Source of the DNA: Mediterranea massiliensis
GTDB lineage: Bacteria > Bacteroidota > Bacteroidia > Bacteroidales > Bacteroidaceae
Assembly: GCF_900128475.1 (NCBI RefSeq)
Contig: NZ_LT635832.1
Span: 35,834 to 99,833, forward strand
Reading direction: 5' to 3'
DNA length: 64,000 bases
Shown here: in pieces, positions 63,300 through 64,000 of the stretch
Layout: every line of letters starts with the position of its first letter
Numbering within the stretch: the first letter of the stretch is position 1
The notes under the pieces: generated by a model
Databases searched by the model: none
What the model was told of the DNA's origin: nothing
What the model saw: only the letters and a program-made list of their open reading frames with translations
Program-made: the position numbers and the translations under genes

Positions 63300-64000
63300 T
63301 TAATACAATTCAAGCCCCAAGACATCTTTCAGCTTCAGTAAGGCTTCGTTCTTTTGTGCCATCATTTGGAACTTCTCCACCCGTCCGTAGGCATGGGGCT
63401 TTTCGTCGGGAGCGCTGATGCGTACGGTCATGGTCACCTTCCTGTTTTTTAGACGCGTGCGCAGATAGTTCTGTATGGACGGAACCAGAGCGTTGAAGTC
63501 TTTGGCGATAAGATCGTTGTCTACGGTCACTTCAAAAGTGGTGTCGTTCAGCAGGGTAGGATGCATGTGGCGCATGCGTTTGGCAATGGCTACCTGTTCG
63601 TTGGGCAGTTGTCCGGCATATTCCTGCCAGTAGTAATTGACATCACGCTCGTTGAAGATGTAGTCTTCCTCAGGTTGCTGGGGAGCGGGAGTTGGCGTGG
63701 TCGCAGTAACAGCTACCTTTTCGGTGGAGGAGGCTGATGTTTGCGGATGTTGTTTGATGGACACTCCCAATCTGCCCATTTTCATGACGGGAATCTTTTT
63801 TTCTTCCTTTTCCTTGGCCAACAGGCTGGCGGCGACGGACGGCGGCGTCTGCTGGCGGGGAGGCTGCTGGACGGTCGTTGTCGGCTGGGCAGTTGGGGGG
63901 GGCTGTGCCTGCGGGGCGGGGGTCGGAGCCTGTTGAGGCTGCTGGGGAGGGGCTGTCTGCTGGGTGAATATGGGGTTGATAACTTGTTTAGGGCTACGCC
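63300..64000 (-). CDS. dnaX: DNA polymerase III gamma/tau subunit, C-terminal part
   Basis: The reading frame is open to the window edge, so the AAA+ part lies outside. What is seen is a Pro/Gln-rich linker followed by the C-terminal domain of Bacteroidetes DnaX (YIFNERDVNYYWQEYAGQLP, TLLNDTTFEVTVDNDLI, SIQNYLRTRLKNRKVTMTV, end LKDVLGLELY). The TTG at 63821 is an internal leucine codon, not a start. It is the clamp-loader partner of the delta-prime subunit encoded near 4-5 kb. Confidence 0.85.
   Translation of the reverse strand, partial: RSPKQVINPIFTQQTAPPQQPQQAPTPAPQAQPPPTAQPTTTVQQPPRQQTPPSVAASLLAKEKEEKKIPVMKMGRLGVSIKQHPQTSASSTEKVAVTATTPTPAPQQPEEDYIFNERDVNYYWQEYAGQLPNEQVAIAKRMRHMHPTLLNDTTFEVTVDNDLIAKDFNALVPSIQNYLRTRLKNRKVTMTVRISAPDEKPHAYGRVEKFQMMAQKNEALLKLKDVLGLELY

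Overview
The window comes from a bacterium of the order Bacteroidales. The evidence is GldH and RicT homologues, a TonB-dependent receptor, fimbrillin-type lipoproteins, a methionine pathway using MetA, and many copies of the Bacteroidetes promoter motif TTTG-N19-21-TAnnTTTG. The genus cannot be fixed from the sequence alone. Base composition varies: 43.5-48.2 kb is visibly GC-rich, while parts of the secretion locus and the transposon region are AT-rich.

Layout. 1-11.3 kb is chromosomal backbone: the end of PBP2 and rodA (cell elongation), then gldH, ricT, holB, metF, aspC, ribBA, an LptF/LptG-type permease and a small START-like protein, mostly on the minus strand. A tRNA with a CAT anticodon (11547-11620) borders a type VI secretion system (T6SS) of the Bacteroidetes kind at 11.8-37.9 kb. 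Downstream is the threonine operon (thrA, a phosphoglycerate-mutase-like gene, thrC) with a probable leader peptide. Next come ansA, carbonic anhydrase, radA, an FAD oxidoreductase, a LuxR-type regulator beside a TonB-dependent receptor, a zinc-ribbon membrane protein, a U32 peptidase-like gene and metA. The last part holds two IS4-type transposases around two paralogous fimbrillin-like lipoprotein genes, a metallo-beta-lactamase-fold lipoprotein, a 2[4Fe-4S] ferredoxin and the C-terminal part of dnaX.

The T6SS has two halves. The first (11.8-24.1 kb) encodes the ClpV ATPase, both sheath proteins, four consecutive Hcp-like tube proteins, a very long VgrG, a second spike-like protein and a PAAR-like tip. 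Two minus-strand genes (24.2-26.2 kb) and a 0.7-kb non-coding stretch follow. The second half (27.0-37.9 kb) starts from a near-consensus promoter and encodes baseplate proteins TssG, TssK, TssE and TssF, plus a membrane/periplasmic set that does not look like TssJ-L-M.

The most striking observation is that the second half also encodes what looks like a complete eukaryote-like ubiquitin-type conjugation cascade. An E1-like enzyme overlaps tssG by four bases and carries ThiF/UBA3-like motifs, a candidate catalytic cysteine and a C-terminal ubiquitin-fold-like domain. A 105-residue ubiquitin-like protein ends in a bare glycine and has a segment close to the TLSDYN region of ubiquitin. An E2-like protein has the YP, HPN and catalytic-cysteine signatures. 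A membrane protein with vWA-like and FHA-like domains carries a RING-H2-like zinc module on the predicted cytoplasmic side. I infer that protein modification by this ubiquitin-like protein controls assembly, firing or cargo of this T6SS. I do not know of a described system of this kind, but I could not search the literature or databases.

Other items worth attention are two intergenic arrays of 22-bp palindromic repeats at unrelated loci, a palindromic repeat inserted in frame in an oxidoreductase gene, a polyhistidine linker in the LuxR-type regulator, and a MetA whose residue 111 predicts acetyl-CoA use.
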